Below are positions 15,934 through 23,896 of a stretch of 39,883 bases of DNA, piece by piece. The notes under the pieces are model-generated. The model was not told the origin of the DNA and did not search any database. It saw nothing but the letters and a program-made list of their open reading frames with translations. A program made the position numbers and the translations under genes. Origin of the DNA: Terriglobia bacterium. GTDB lineage: Bacteria > Pseudomonadota > Alphaproteobacteria > Acetobacterales > Acetobacteraceae. Where the stretch lies: contig JAIMBF010000018.1 of assembly GCA_023511585.1 (NCBI GenBank), forward strand, positions 1 to 39,883, read 5' to 3'. Within the stretch, counting starts at the first letter, position 1. Every line of letters starts with the position of its first letter.

Positions 15934-17004
15934 ATGGCGATCGCGACGATGCGCCCCTGCGGGGATTACCGGACAAGCTACCGCGCCGACCAGACGATTT
16001 TTGCCACCCGCTTGTCCACGGCGTGGGCCCTCGCCGGCTTGCTGCTGCTTTGTCTCGCCCCGTGGCTGCTCTCCGGCTATTTGCTGAGCCTGTTGATTCA
16101 AATCGGTTATCTCGGCATTGCCGCCTTGGGGCTGAACATTTTGGTGGGATTTTCCGGGCAGATCTCGGTGGGCCATGCGGTGTTTTACGGTTTTGGAGGA
16201 TTTTCTTCCGCCTATCTCGCAAGGCACGGCGTGCCGGTGCCGCTTGCCATTGTGCTTGCCGGCTTGTGGACAACCGCGGTGGGATTGATCTTCGGCCTGC
16301 CGGCAACGCGAGTGAAAGGGCTTTATCTCGCGATCGCTACACTCGCCGCGCAATTCATCTTGCAGGATTTCTTCGTCCGTGCCGAGTGGTTCACCGGAGG
16401 CACGCACGGCGCCGTTGCGCCACCCTTTACGTTGTTCGGTACGGATTTTTCAACCGATACGCGCTATTTCTATGTCGTGCTGTTCTTCTTTACGCTGATG
16501 TATCTCGCTGCCGCCAACCTTATGCGCAGCCGCGACGGCCGGGCGCTCGTTGCGGTTCGAGATCATTATCTCTCGGCCGAGATGATGGGCGTAAACCTTA
16601 CCAAATACCGCACGATGGCGTTCGGAATTTCGTCTTTTTACGCCGGCATCGGTGGGGCGCTTTATGCGCACTATATCGGCTTCATGTCGGTGGAAGGGCT
16701 TGATATTCTCTTCTCCATCCAGTTCCTCGGCATGATTATCATCGGCGGGCTCGGTTCGGTGATGGGTTCGCTGATGGGTACTGCCTTTATGGTCGCGCTT
16801 CCCGAGCTTACCGGCGCACTCGCAACCGCGCTGGAAGGCGGCGCCATTGACCACGCGCTCCATCTTAAGGACGGGATCACCTATTTGCGGGAAATGCTCA
16901 TCGGGGCGAGTATTATCCTATTTCTGATCTTCGAACCCGACGGGCTTGCCCACCGCTGGCAACAAATCAAAGCTTACTGGAAACTCTATCCCTTCTCCTA
17001 TTGA
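15934..17004 (+). CDS. livM: ABC transporter permease, LivM type
   Basis: This 356-residue permease pairs with livH. The diagnostic block LGLNILVGFSGQISVGHAVFYGFGGF is near residues 66-91, and the EAA-like loop around RDHYLSAEMMGVNLTKYRTMAFGISSFYAGIGGALYAHY is present. The late motif FLGMIIIGGLGSVMGSLMGTAF also fits. The C-terminus is slightly extended and hydrophilic. It starts 3 bases after livH. Confidence 0.94.
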   Translation: MAIATMRPCGDYRTSYRADQTIFATRLSTAWALAGLLLLCLAPWLLSGYLLSLLIQIGYLGIAALGLNILVGFSGQISVGHAVFYGFGGFSSAYLARHGVPVPLAIVLAGLWTTAVGLIFGLPATRVKGLYLAIATLAAQFILQDFFVRAEWFTGGTHGAVAPPFTLFGTDFSTDTRYFYVVLFFFTLMYLAAANLMRSRDGRALVAVRDHYLSAEMMGVNLTKYRTMAFGISSFYAGIGGALYAHYIGFMSVEGLDILFSIQFLGMIIIGGLGSVMGSLMGTAFMVALPELTGALATALEGGAIDHALHLKDGITYLREMLIGASIILFLIFEPDGLAHRWQQIKAYWKLYPFSY

Positions 17005-17074
17005 ACGGAATATGAGAGCATCGCCCAATCAGAATCCCTGCATCACAGCAGACCTTGCACGAAAGGAAGCGTCC

Positions 17075-18355
17075 ATGAAATTGAAAACGGCTTTTCTCTT
17101 TTCCGCTACCGCACTCTTCCTTGCCGCCCCGGCCTTTGCGCAAGACATCAAGATCGGCCACCTTGCGGACTATTCCGGCGCTACTTCGGATGTCGGCCAG
17201 CCCTACGGGCAGGGGATCGAGGATGCCATCGCCTGGGTCAACAAGAACGGCGGCGTACACGGCAAGCGCATTGATTCCGAATTCAACGAATACGGCTACC
17301 AAGTACCACGGGCGCTCGCGGCTTATAAAAAATGGATCAGCTCTGATCACGTGGTGGCGATTCAGGGTTGGGGCACCGCCGATACCGAAGCCTTGGTCGC
17401 CATGGTGACGAGAGACAAAATCCCTTATTACTCAGGCTCTTATTCCGCAACGCTGACGGATCCGACCGGCAAAGCCAGTGCTAAGAGCGTGCGCGCCGCG
17501 CCCTTCAACTTTTTCTACGGCCCTTCCTATTCGGATGCCGCCCGCGCGATGGTGCAATGGGCCGCCGAAGACTGGAAAGCCAAAGGCGGACAAGGCAAGC
17601 CGAAATGGGTGCACATGGGCGCAAACCACCCTTATCCGAATTCGCCCAAGGCTGCGGAAGAGGCTTACGCGAAGGAACTCGGCTTTGAAGTGCTGGAACC
17701 CATTGTCTTCGCGCTTACCCCGGGCGATTACACGGCGCAGTGTCTGACCTTGAAGCAATCCGGCGCGAACTATGCCTATCTCGGCAATACCGGCGGCTCG
17801 AATATCTCGCTCTTGAAAGCTTGCCAAGCGGCAGGCGTTAAAGTGCAGTTCCTCGGCAATGTTTGGGGAATGGATGAGAATGCCATGAAGGCAGCGGGCA
17901 CGGCGGCAAACGGCGTGGTCTTTCCGCTGCGCACCGCGGTGACCTGGGCGGGTGAGGCCCCGGGGCTTGCAACGATGCGGGAAATCTCGAAAATGTCGGA
18001 CCCAAGCGGGACGGCATATCGGCCGGTGCATTATCTCGCCGGAGTCTGCACCGCACTTTTCATGAAGGAAGCGATGGACTGGGCGGATACCCACGGCGGC
18101 GTGACGGGGGTAAACATCCGCGACGGCATGTACCAGAAAAAGGACTGGGTGCCGAAGGGAACCGAAGGCGTGTGCAACCCCTCGACCTGGACACCGACCG
18201 ACCATCGCCCCACAATGCGGGTTGATCTCTATCGCGCAGTGGTGAATGGCCCGACGGATGCGCCGGTGGGAGAACTCGTGAAGTCCGGAGTTATTCGGCT
18301 TGAAAAAGTCGCAACCATCACTTTGCCCCGCAAGACGGAACTTTTGGGCTGGTGA
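17075..18355 (+). CDS. Periplasmic substrate-binding protein (LivK-like)
   Basis: This 426-residue binding protein of the type I periplasmic (PF13458) fold begins with a clear signal peptide (MKLKTAFLFSATALFLAAPAFAQ, cleavage after AFA). The mature start DIKIGHLADYSGATSDVG matches the HAAT-receptor pattern. The ATG at 17075 is chosen because it gives this signal peptide and follows AAAGGAAG; longer in-frame starts reach into livM. Relatives bind branched-chain amino acids but also aromatic or aliphatic acids and amides. The neighbouring CoA ligases point to an organic acid (inference). Confidence 0.92.
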   Translation: MKLKTAFLFSATALFLAAPAFAQDIKIGHLADYSGATSDVGQPYGQGIEDAIAWVNKNGGVHGKRIDSEFNEYGYQVPRALAAYKKWISSDHVVAIQGWGTADTEALVAMVTRDKIPYYSGSYSATLTDPTGKASAKSVRAAPFNFFYGPSYSDAARAMVQWAAEDWKAKGGQGKPKWVHMGANHPYPNSPKAAEEAYAKELGFEVLEPIVFALTPGDYTAQCLTLKQSGANYAYLGNTGGSNISLLKACQAAGVKVQFLGNVWGMDENAMKAAGTAANGVVFPLRTAVTWAGEAPGLATMREISKMSDPSGTAYRPVHYLAGVCTALFMKEAMDWADTHGGVTGVNIRDGMYQKKDWVPKGTEGVCNPSTWTPTDHRPTMRVDLYRAVVNGPTDAPVGELVKSGVIRLEKVATITLPRKTELLGW

Positions 18356-18463
18356 ACGGTGCGCACGCTCTCACTGCGTTGCATCGGGACAAACGTCCAA
18401 AAAGGCCGAGATGTTCACGGAGATTTCTAAAGGTCGCGCAACAGAGGTGAGATCAGACGCCTA

Positions 18464-19303
18464 ATGGCAGACGTTGCTGCAAACTCGGCTCCCGCTGCCC
18501 AGACGGCAGCGGAGCCGATGCTTTCCGTGAACAATATCGAAGTCGTCTACAACGATGTGATCTTGGTCTTGCGCGGCTTTTCGCTGCACGTGCCGAAAGG
18601 CCAGATTGTCGCGTTGCTTGGCCCGAACGGCGCCGGAAAATCGACGACGCTGAAAGCAATCTCCGGCCTGTTAAAAGCCGAAGACGGCGAAATTACGCGC
18701 GGTGACGTCCGCTTCATGGGCAGCCGCATCAACGATATCGAACCGGATCGGATTGTGCGGCGCGGCATCGTCCAAGTCATGGAAGGGCGCGGCATCGTGG
18801 CCGACATGACCGTACTGGAAAATCTGCGCTTGGGCGCTTACACCCGCCGCGACGGACACATAAAATCGGATATCGAGCGGGTTTTTCATTACTTCCCTCG
18901 TCTCAAAGAGCGGAAAGGGCTGGCGGGCTACCTCTCCGGGGGTGAGCAACAGATGCTTGCCATCGGCCGGGCGCTGATGGCCTCGCCGAAGCTTATGCTT
19001 TTGGACGAACCCTCCATGGGGCTTGCGCCGGCGGTGATGAAAGAAGTGTTTGCGATTATTCAGAAGCTCAACCGCGAGCTCGGCGTGACCGTTCTTCTTG
19101 TGGAACAAAATGCGCGCGCGGCGCTGGCACTGGCGCACTACGGATACATTATGGAGCAGGGCAAGGTCGTGCTCGACGGCACGGCGGCGGCACTCCGAAA
19201 CAATCAGGATGTCAAGGAATTCTACCTCGGCCAAGGCGAGCGCGAGGAGCGCCGTTCGTTCAAGAACTTAAAATCCTTCAAACGCCGCAAGCGATGGCTG
19301 TGA
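18464..19303 (+). CDS. livF: ABC transporter ATP-binding protein, LivF type
   Basis: This 279-residue ATPase has Walker A GPNGAGKST (53-61), signature LSGGEQQMLAIGRAL and Walker B LMLLDEPSMGLAP. The SMGLAP tail after Walker B is typical of LivF. The C-terminus carries an extra basic tail (SFKNLKSFKRRKRWL) beyond the usual end. It lies 108 bases after the binding-protein gene; that gap shows no clear promoter or terminator. A PaaK-like gene follows after 18 bases. Confidence 0.94.
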   Translation: MADVAANSAPAAQTAAEPMLSVNNIEVVYNDVILVLRGFSLHVPKGQIVALLGPNGAGKSTTLKAISGLLKAEDGEITRGDVRFMGSRINDIEPDRIVRRGIVQVMEGRGIVADMTVLENLRLGAYTRRDGHIKSDIERVFHYFPRLKERKGLAGYLSGGEQQMLAIGRALMASPKLMLLDEPSMGLAPAVMKEVFAIIQKLNRELGVTVLLVEQNARAALALAHYGYIMEQGKVVLDGTAAALRNNQDVKEFYLGQGEREERRSFKNLKSFKRRKRWL

Positions 19304-19321
19304 AGATTCCGAGAGGCCGGC

Positions 19322-20569
19322 ATGGAACAGACGGATCGTTATTATGACAGTTTGGAGATCCGCGACCCGATCGTCCGGGAGCGCGCGTTAATGGAAGCGC
19401 TGCCCGGACAGATCGCCTACGCCAAGGCGCATTCGGCCTATTTTGGCGCATTGCTGAAAGACGTGGAGCCTGCTGAGATTAACAGCCGCAAAGCCTTGGC
19501 AGAGCTTCCCGTTACGCGCAAAGCGGATTTGATTGAAATCCAATCCAAAAACTATCCGTTCGGAGGGCTTAACGCGACGCCGCCTGGCCGGCTTGCCCGT
19601 ATTTTTGCCTCCCCCGGCCCGATTTACGACCTTGAGGGCCGACGCAAAGACTATTGGGGTTTTGCACGCGCGCTCTTCGCCGCAGGGTTTCGGCCCGGCG
19701 ATATCATCCACAATTCTTTTTCCTATCACCTCACCCCGGCCGGCGCCATGATTGAAAGCGGCGCACAAGCGCTGGAATGCGCCGTGGTGCCGGGCGGGGT
19801 CGGCCAGACGGAACAGCAATTGCAGGCGATTGCGGCCATCCGCCCGGACGGCTATTGCGGCACGCCTTCGTTCCTGAAAATTCTCCTCGAGAAAGCGCGC
19901 GCCGAAGGCGTGGAAATCTCCTCGCTCAAGAAAGCTTTGGTCTCGGGCGAGGCGTTCCTTCCATCTCAACGCTCAGAGTTCAAGGCCTTCGGCATAACCG
20001 CCCGCCAGTGTTACGGCACCGCGGATGTGGGCCTGATTGCCTATGAAAGCGAGACCGAAGAGGGCCTGATTGTCACCGAGAACATCGTGGTGGAACTTGT
20101 GCGCCCGGGCACCGGCGAACCCGTAGAAAAAACGGGCGATGTGGGCGAGGTGGTGGTGACGCTGTTGCAGCCCGACTACCCGCTGATTCGCTTCGCCACC
20201 GGTGATCTTTCCTCCGAGCTTGCCGGGATTAGCCCGTGCGGACGCACTAATATGCGTTTGCGGGGCTGGCTCGGGCGCGCCGATCAAGCGACGAAAATCC
20301 GCGGCATGTTTGTCCACCCCGCACAAGTGAATGCGGTGGTCAAGAAACATCCGATGGTTTCGAAAGCGCGCCTGGTGGTGGACCGGATCGGCGATGCCGA
20401 TGAGATGTTTCTCGAAGTCGAGGTTTCGGACCCCGGCTCTTTTTCCGAAGCAGCCCTCCTGGAAGATTTGCGCTCGGCTACCAAACTGCGCGGACGCATT
20501 GTCGTCTGCAGACCGGGCACGCTTCCGGCCGATGCCAAAATGATCGAGGATCGGCGCAAGCTGGAATAG
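19322..20569 (+). CDS. PaaK-like (phenylacetate-CoA ligase family) protein with altered P-loop
   Basis: This 415-residue protein follows the PaaK fold: an N-terminal helical start, QCYGTADVGLIAYE with the YGT motif of A5, RFATGDLS with the GD of A7, and a C-terminal small domain from about residue 310 (GWLGRADQATKIRGMFVHP). The glycine-rich ATP loop expected near residue 95 (SSGTTGKP in PaaK) reads ASPGPIYDLEG instead. This variant recurs in my memory of liv-linked PaaK relatives, so it may be a real subclass. It could be a ligase with unusual nucleotide binding or a non-catalytic partner. It ends the liv-type cluster. Confidence 0.85.
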   Translation: MEQTDRYYDSLEIRDPIVRERALMEALPGQIAYAKAHSAYFGALLKDVEPAEINSRKALAELPVTRKADLIEIQSKNYPFGGLNATPPGRLARIFASPGPIYDLEGRRKDYWGFARALFAAGFRPGDIIHNSFSYHLTPAGAMIESGAQALECAVVPGGVGQTEQQLQAIAAIRPDGYCGTPSFLKILLEKARAEGVEISSLKKALVSGEAFLPSQRSEFKAFGITARQCYGTADVGLIAYESETEEGLIVTENIVVELVRPGTGEPVEKTGDVGEVVVTLLQPDYPLIRFATGDLSSELAGISPCGRTNMRLRGWLGRADQATKIRGMFVHPAQVNAVVKKHPMVSKARLVVDRIGDADEMFLEVEVSDPGSFSEAALLEDLRSATKLRGRIVVCRPGTLPADAKMIEDRRKLE

Positions 20570-20699
20570 CGACGAGAGGAACCGATCGCGCGAAGCAAAC
20601 GCGCTCGGACGATAATCGCGGCTCCTTGAAATCTTGGCGATCAGTTTTGAAACACGCCGAGCAATTGGTCTGTCGGCTGAGCGTGATCATCAAAAATTG

Positions 20700-21002
20700 C
20701 TAACCCGGATCGAAAATCCCGACGCAGACAGCGCGCGCCAGTATGCTATCGGCATGCGGGGCTTCCGCCATGGCATCGGTGAGATCGCGGCCGGCACGAT
20801 GCCAAAAGTGACGGCCCCCTCTCCACAAGAAGCACCGGCTCACGTCGTAGACGCGGCCATGATAAGCAATCAGAACCGGCAAACGTGGATCGGTCCCGTC
20901 GAAGCGGGCCAATAGTTCGCGCGTATAGCGAACCGGAACGCCTTGGTCGGGAGCGGCAATTTGGCCGCCCCCGACCGCAGCGGTATCATCCTTGGCCGGC
21001 AT
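20700..21002 (-). CDS. Cytochrome b5-like heme-binding protein
   Basis: This 100-residue protein contains a cytochrome b5-like (PF00173) domain from about residue 23. Visible are RYTRELLARFDGTDPRLPVLIAYHGRVYDVS, then GRHFWHRAGRDLTDAM and APHADSI, whose two histidines (in the HFWH region and in APH) are the likely heme ligands. There is no signal peptide. Its ATG at 21002 lies inside the end of the thioferritin gene (17-base overlap), so the two are coupled. In this family the small bacterial members are poorly characterised; a role in moving electrons to or from the ferritin's iron is possible but inferred. The 130 bases downstream (20570-20699), convergent with the PaaK-like gene, hold only short imperfect dyads. 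Confidence 0.82.
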   Translation of the reverse strand: MPAKDDTAAVGGGQIAAPDQGVPVRYTRELLARFDGTDPRLPVLIAYHGRVYDVSRCFLWRGGRHFWHRAGRDLTDAMAEAPHADSILARAVCVGIFDPG

Positions 21003-21558
21003 TCAGAAATTTGCCGACATATGGCGAGTTCGGCCGGCCTTCGCGGCTGTAATGACCGCTCGGGCCGTTGCCGAGAAACTCGGCAAACCACGCTTCGTGC
21101 TCGATTTCCTCATGCAGAATGGCAAGAGCAAGATCATAAGTGCGATGATCCTTGCCCGCGGTCATATTGCAGATTTGCGTGTAACCGCGCACGGCGCATT
21201 GTTCGGCCTTTAAGAGCACTTCCAACATAGCCTTCACGTCGGTCGGATCGGGAGGCAGAAATGCCGGCGGACATGCGGAGCAATTGTGGAAATCGACCAT
21301 GTTTTTCGGCAGCTCGCCGCCGAGTTCGTAAATTCTCGGCACCAGCGCTTCGAAATGGTTGCGGTCTTCGATGCGCGCATCCTCGGCGATCTGTTTCAAT
21401 CCCTCGCCCTCGAGCCCGATGAGATTCACGCGAAGGATCGTGTAGTAATAGTAGGTTGTCAGCTCTGCAGCTGCATTTCGCACCAGCAAATCGAGCAGTT
21501 TGTCGATGTCAACGCCGGCTTTCTCGATAAGCTCTCGCGCTACGGTTTTTTGCTTCAC
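20986..21558 (-). CDS. DPS-like ferritin (thioferritin family)
   Basis: This 190-residue ferritin-like protein resembles the DPSL/thioferritin group. Likely di-iron ligands are E32 in AAAELTTYYYY, E65 and H68 in ARIEDRNHFE, E119 in LLKAEQ, and E150/H154 in HEEIEHEAWF. The CSAC motif (C93, C96) within HNCSACPPAFLP is the conserved cysteine pair that sets thioferritins apart from Dps and ferritin. Known members form 12-subunit cages that use peroxide to oxidise iron. The start is taken as GTG at 21558, nine bases after AGGAGG. The frame stays open further upstream, but that extension spans the promoter region. It is divergent from oxyR. Confidence 0.87.
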   Translation of the reverse strand: MKQKTVARELIEKAGVDIDKLLDLLVRNAAAELTTYYYYTILRVNLIGLEGEGLKQIAEDARIEDRNHFEALVPRIYELGGELPKNMVDFHNCSACPPAFLPPDPTDVKAMLEVLLKAEQCAVRGYTQICNMTAGKDHRTYDLALAILHEEIEHEAWFAEFLGNGPSGHYSREGRPNSPYVGKFLNAGQG

Positions 21559-21661
21559 AACAACAGCCCTCCTGAAGAGATGCATTCGGAACGTGATCGC
21601 TTCCGGCTGCTCTTTGATGCCGCCCGAAGCGTGTTCGGGAGGATAGAGGGGTGCTTGCAAT

Positions 21662-21694
21662 CGATCGAACAAATTGTTACGTAATTCGTGATCG
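21662..21694. promoter_or_regulatory. Dyad region between thioferritin gene and oxyR
   Basis: A perfect AACAA-A-TTGTT dyad (21668-21678) is nested between CGATCGAA (21662-21669) and the imperfect reverse copy TTCGTGATCG (21685-21694). It lies 10-42 bases upstream of the oxyR ATG in the 145-base divergent promoter region. LysR regulators such as OxyR bind extended dyads next to their own gene, so this is a candidate operator. It is not a close match to the enterobacterial OxyR consensus. Confidence 0.5.
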
Positions 21695-21703
21695 GAAAAA
21701 TCG

Positions 21704-22687
21704 ATGATATATTTGCCGAGCCTTCAACAGTTGCGCTTTCTCGCCGCGATCGCCGAGCATCGGCATTTCGGCCGCGCCGCTTCGGCCTGCGCCGTGACGC
21801 AATCCACGCTCAGCGCCGGCATTCAGGAATTGGAAAAGCGGCTCGGCGTCGTGCTCGTGGAGCGGAGCCGCCGTGGGGTGAATTTGACGCCGCTCGGCGC
21901 CGAAGTGGCGGCACGCGGCCAACGCCTGCTTCGCGATGCGAAGGATCTTCTCGAACTGGTTCAAAGCGCCCGCGAGCCGCTTGTCGGGCCGCTTCGGCTC
22001 GGGGTGATCCCGACCATCGGCCCCTATCTTGTGCCTGCCATGATGCCGGGCCTGGTGCAGAAATTCCCAAAGCTTCAGCTCTATCTTCGCGAGGAACAGA
22101 CCGCCCCGCTTTTGGAAAAACTCGCAGCCGACCAGCTGGATGTGGTGGCGCTGGCATTGCCGTATGACGTAAGCAGGCTGGAGGTGATGGAACTTGCCGA
22201 AGACCCTCTTTTCGTTGTGCTTCCGCGCACCCATCCGCTTGCGGAGGCCAGCCGCATCAAGCGTGATTGGCTGGCCGATCAAAATCTGCTGCTTTTGGAA
22301 GACGGCCATTGCCTGCGTCGGCACGCACTGGAGGCTTGCCGGTTTTCCGGCCCTGCACAAAATGAGGTCTTTCAAGGCACGAGCCTGCGCACCGTGATTC
22401 AGATGGCGGTCGGCGGCTTGGGGGTGACGCTGGCGCCGCGGCTCGCCCTTCCGACGGAGCTGCCGCCCGATGGAAGCCTGCTGGCGCGGCCGCTCGATGC
22501 CGAGGCGCCGCCGCGTCGGATCGCTCTCGCCTGGCGGGCGAGCGCCGTGCGCAAAGAGGATTTTCGGCTTCTGGGCGATTTCATGAAATCGGTTCTGGCC
22601 TCCATCTTGCGGACACCCCTCCGGCAAAGCCCCGTTGCACCTCTGCCTTCGGCGCAGGCCATGACAAAACGCAGCGTAAAGGTGTAA
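21704..22687 (+). CDS. oxyR: Peroxide-sensing LysR-type regulator OxyR
   Basis: This 327-residue LysR-family regulator has the N-terminal winged helix (LQQLRFLAAIAEHRHFGRAASACAVTQSTLSAGIQELEKRLG). The sensing loop LEDGHCLRRHALEACR carries C203 and C212, nine residues apart as in E. coli C199/C208. Both are present, so peroxide-dependent disulfide switching should work. TSLRTVIQMAVGGLGVTLAPRLALP also matches OxyR. The C-terminus has an extra tail of about 25 residues with many prolines and basic residues. The gene is divergent from the thioferritin/b5 pair, a likely target, and 9 bases upstream of ctaA. Confidence 0.93.
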   Translation: MIYLPSLQQLRFLAAIAEHRHFGRAASACAVTQSTLSAGIQELEKRLGVVLVERSRRGVNLTPLGAEVAARGQRLLRDAKDLLELVQSAREPLVGPLRLGVIPTIGPYLVPAMMPGLVQKFPKLQLYLREEQTAPLLEKLAADQLDVVALALPYDVSRLEVMELAEDPLFVVLPRTHPLAEASRIKRDWLADQNLLLLEDGHCLRRHALEACRFSGPAQNEVFQGTSLRTVIQMAVGGLGVTLAPRLALPTELPPDGSLLARPLDAEAPPRRIALAWRASAVRKEDFRLLGDFMKSVLASILRTPLRQSPVAPLPSAQAMTKRSVKV

Positions 22688-22696
22688 GATTTAAAT

Positions 22697-23824
22697 ATGC
22701 CCTTCGATACGCCAGATCTCGCCGTCGGCCTGCCCACCGATACGCCCGCAGAACGAGCCAACCGCCGAGTGGTGGCGAGCTGGCTTTTCACGCTCTGCTT
22801 CATGACATTGATCATGGTTGCGCTCGGCGGTGCCACGCGGCTGACAGGTTCCGGTCTTTCTATTATGGAATGGGCGCCGATCACCGGCGTGCTTCCCCCG
22901 ATGAGCGATGCCGAGTGGAACCGACTCTTTTCGCTTTATCAGAAAATCCCGCAATACCGCCTGGAGCACGAAGGCTTTGGGCTGGCCGGCTTCAAACAGA
23001 TTTTCTGGCTGGAATGGGTGCACCGGCTCTGGGGCAGGCTGATCGGGCTTGCCTTTCTGGTGCCCTTTGTGTGGCTAGCGGCAACCAAGCGCATTCCTCG
23101 TGCGCTCTGGCCAAAGCTTGGCGGTATTTTTCTTTTGGGCGGGCTGCAAGGCGGGGTCGGGTGGTTTATGGTTGCCTCCGGCTTCTTCCCGAATACCACC
23201 TCTGTTTCACCTTATCGGCTGGTTATCCATCTGATGCTGGCCATTGCCGTTTATGCGGCCATGTTCTGGACCGGGCTCACCATTTTGCACCCGGCGGAGA
23301 TACGGCTGGTATCGCCAAGGGCGCGCCTACTGCGGCGGCTTGGCTTCGCCACGTTAGGATCGATAACCCTGACCATCATCGCGGGCGGATTAACCGCGGG
23401 GCTGCATGCGGGGCTGGATTACAACACGTTTCCGCTAATGGACGGGCGTTTATGGCCGGCGGACTATGCACGTCTGGAACCTTTCTGGCGAAATTTGACG
23501 GAAAATATCGCGGCGGTGCAGTTTGATCATCGCCTGATCGCCACCGTTACTTTGGTGCTTGGTCTTCTCACCACTGCGGTGGGTTTGACAACGCCGTTGC
23601 CGCAGCGCGCGCGGAGAGCTGTGCTGGCGCTGGGCCTTGCCGTTCTTGGCCAATACGCTCTCGGGGTTACCACCTTGCTCCTGGTTGTGCCGGTCCCGAT
23701 TGCCGTGGCCCACCAAGTGGGAGCGATGATTGTGCTCACCGCGGCAATGGCCGTTGTGCATACGCTCCGCGGTGCGCGCCCCCAGCCCGCCCCGGCCCGG
23801 AAGCTCCGGCGCGGCCTTGTTTAA
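22697..23824 (+). CDS. ctaA: Heme A synthase (CtaA/COX15)
   Basis: This 375-residue inner-membrane enzyme oxidises the C8 methyl of heme O to make heme A for cytochrome aa3-type oxidases. The eight-helix pattern and the heme-ligand histidines in EWVHRLWGR, VIHLMLA, QFDHRLIA and VAHQVGA are present. The N-terminal GGATRLTGSGLSIMEWAPITGVLPP and the absence of the paired cysteines seen in Bacillus CtaA fit the alphaproteobacterial/mitochondrial type. It begins 9 bases after oxyR and is probably co-transcribed with it, which would place heme A synthesis next to the peroxide response. No other cox genes are in the window. Confidence 0.95.
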   Translation: MPFDTPDLAVGLPTDTPAERANRRVVASWLFTLCFMTLIMVALGGATRLTGSGLSIMEWAPITGVLPPMSDAEWNRLFSLYQKIPQYRLEHEGFGLAGFKQIFWLEWVHRLWGRLIGLAFLVPFVWLAATKRIPRALWPKLGGIFLLGGLQGGVGWFMVASGFFPNTTSVSPYRLVIHLMLAIAVYAAMFWTGLTILHPAEIRLVSPRARLLRRLGFATLGSITLTIIAGGLTAGLHAGLDYNTFPLMDGRLWPADYARLEPFWRNLTENIAAVQFDHRLIATVTLVLGLLTTAVGLTTPLPQRARRAVLALGLAVLGQYALGVTTLLLVVPVPIAVAHQVGAMIVLTAAMAVVHTLRGARPQPAPARKLRRGLV

Positions 23825-23896
23825 AGCTTTGCGCATCTTTGCTGCACTGTCGGACGCGGCCCTCGTTTTTTCCGCCCGCGCCCTCATGTAAATGCT

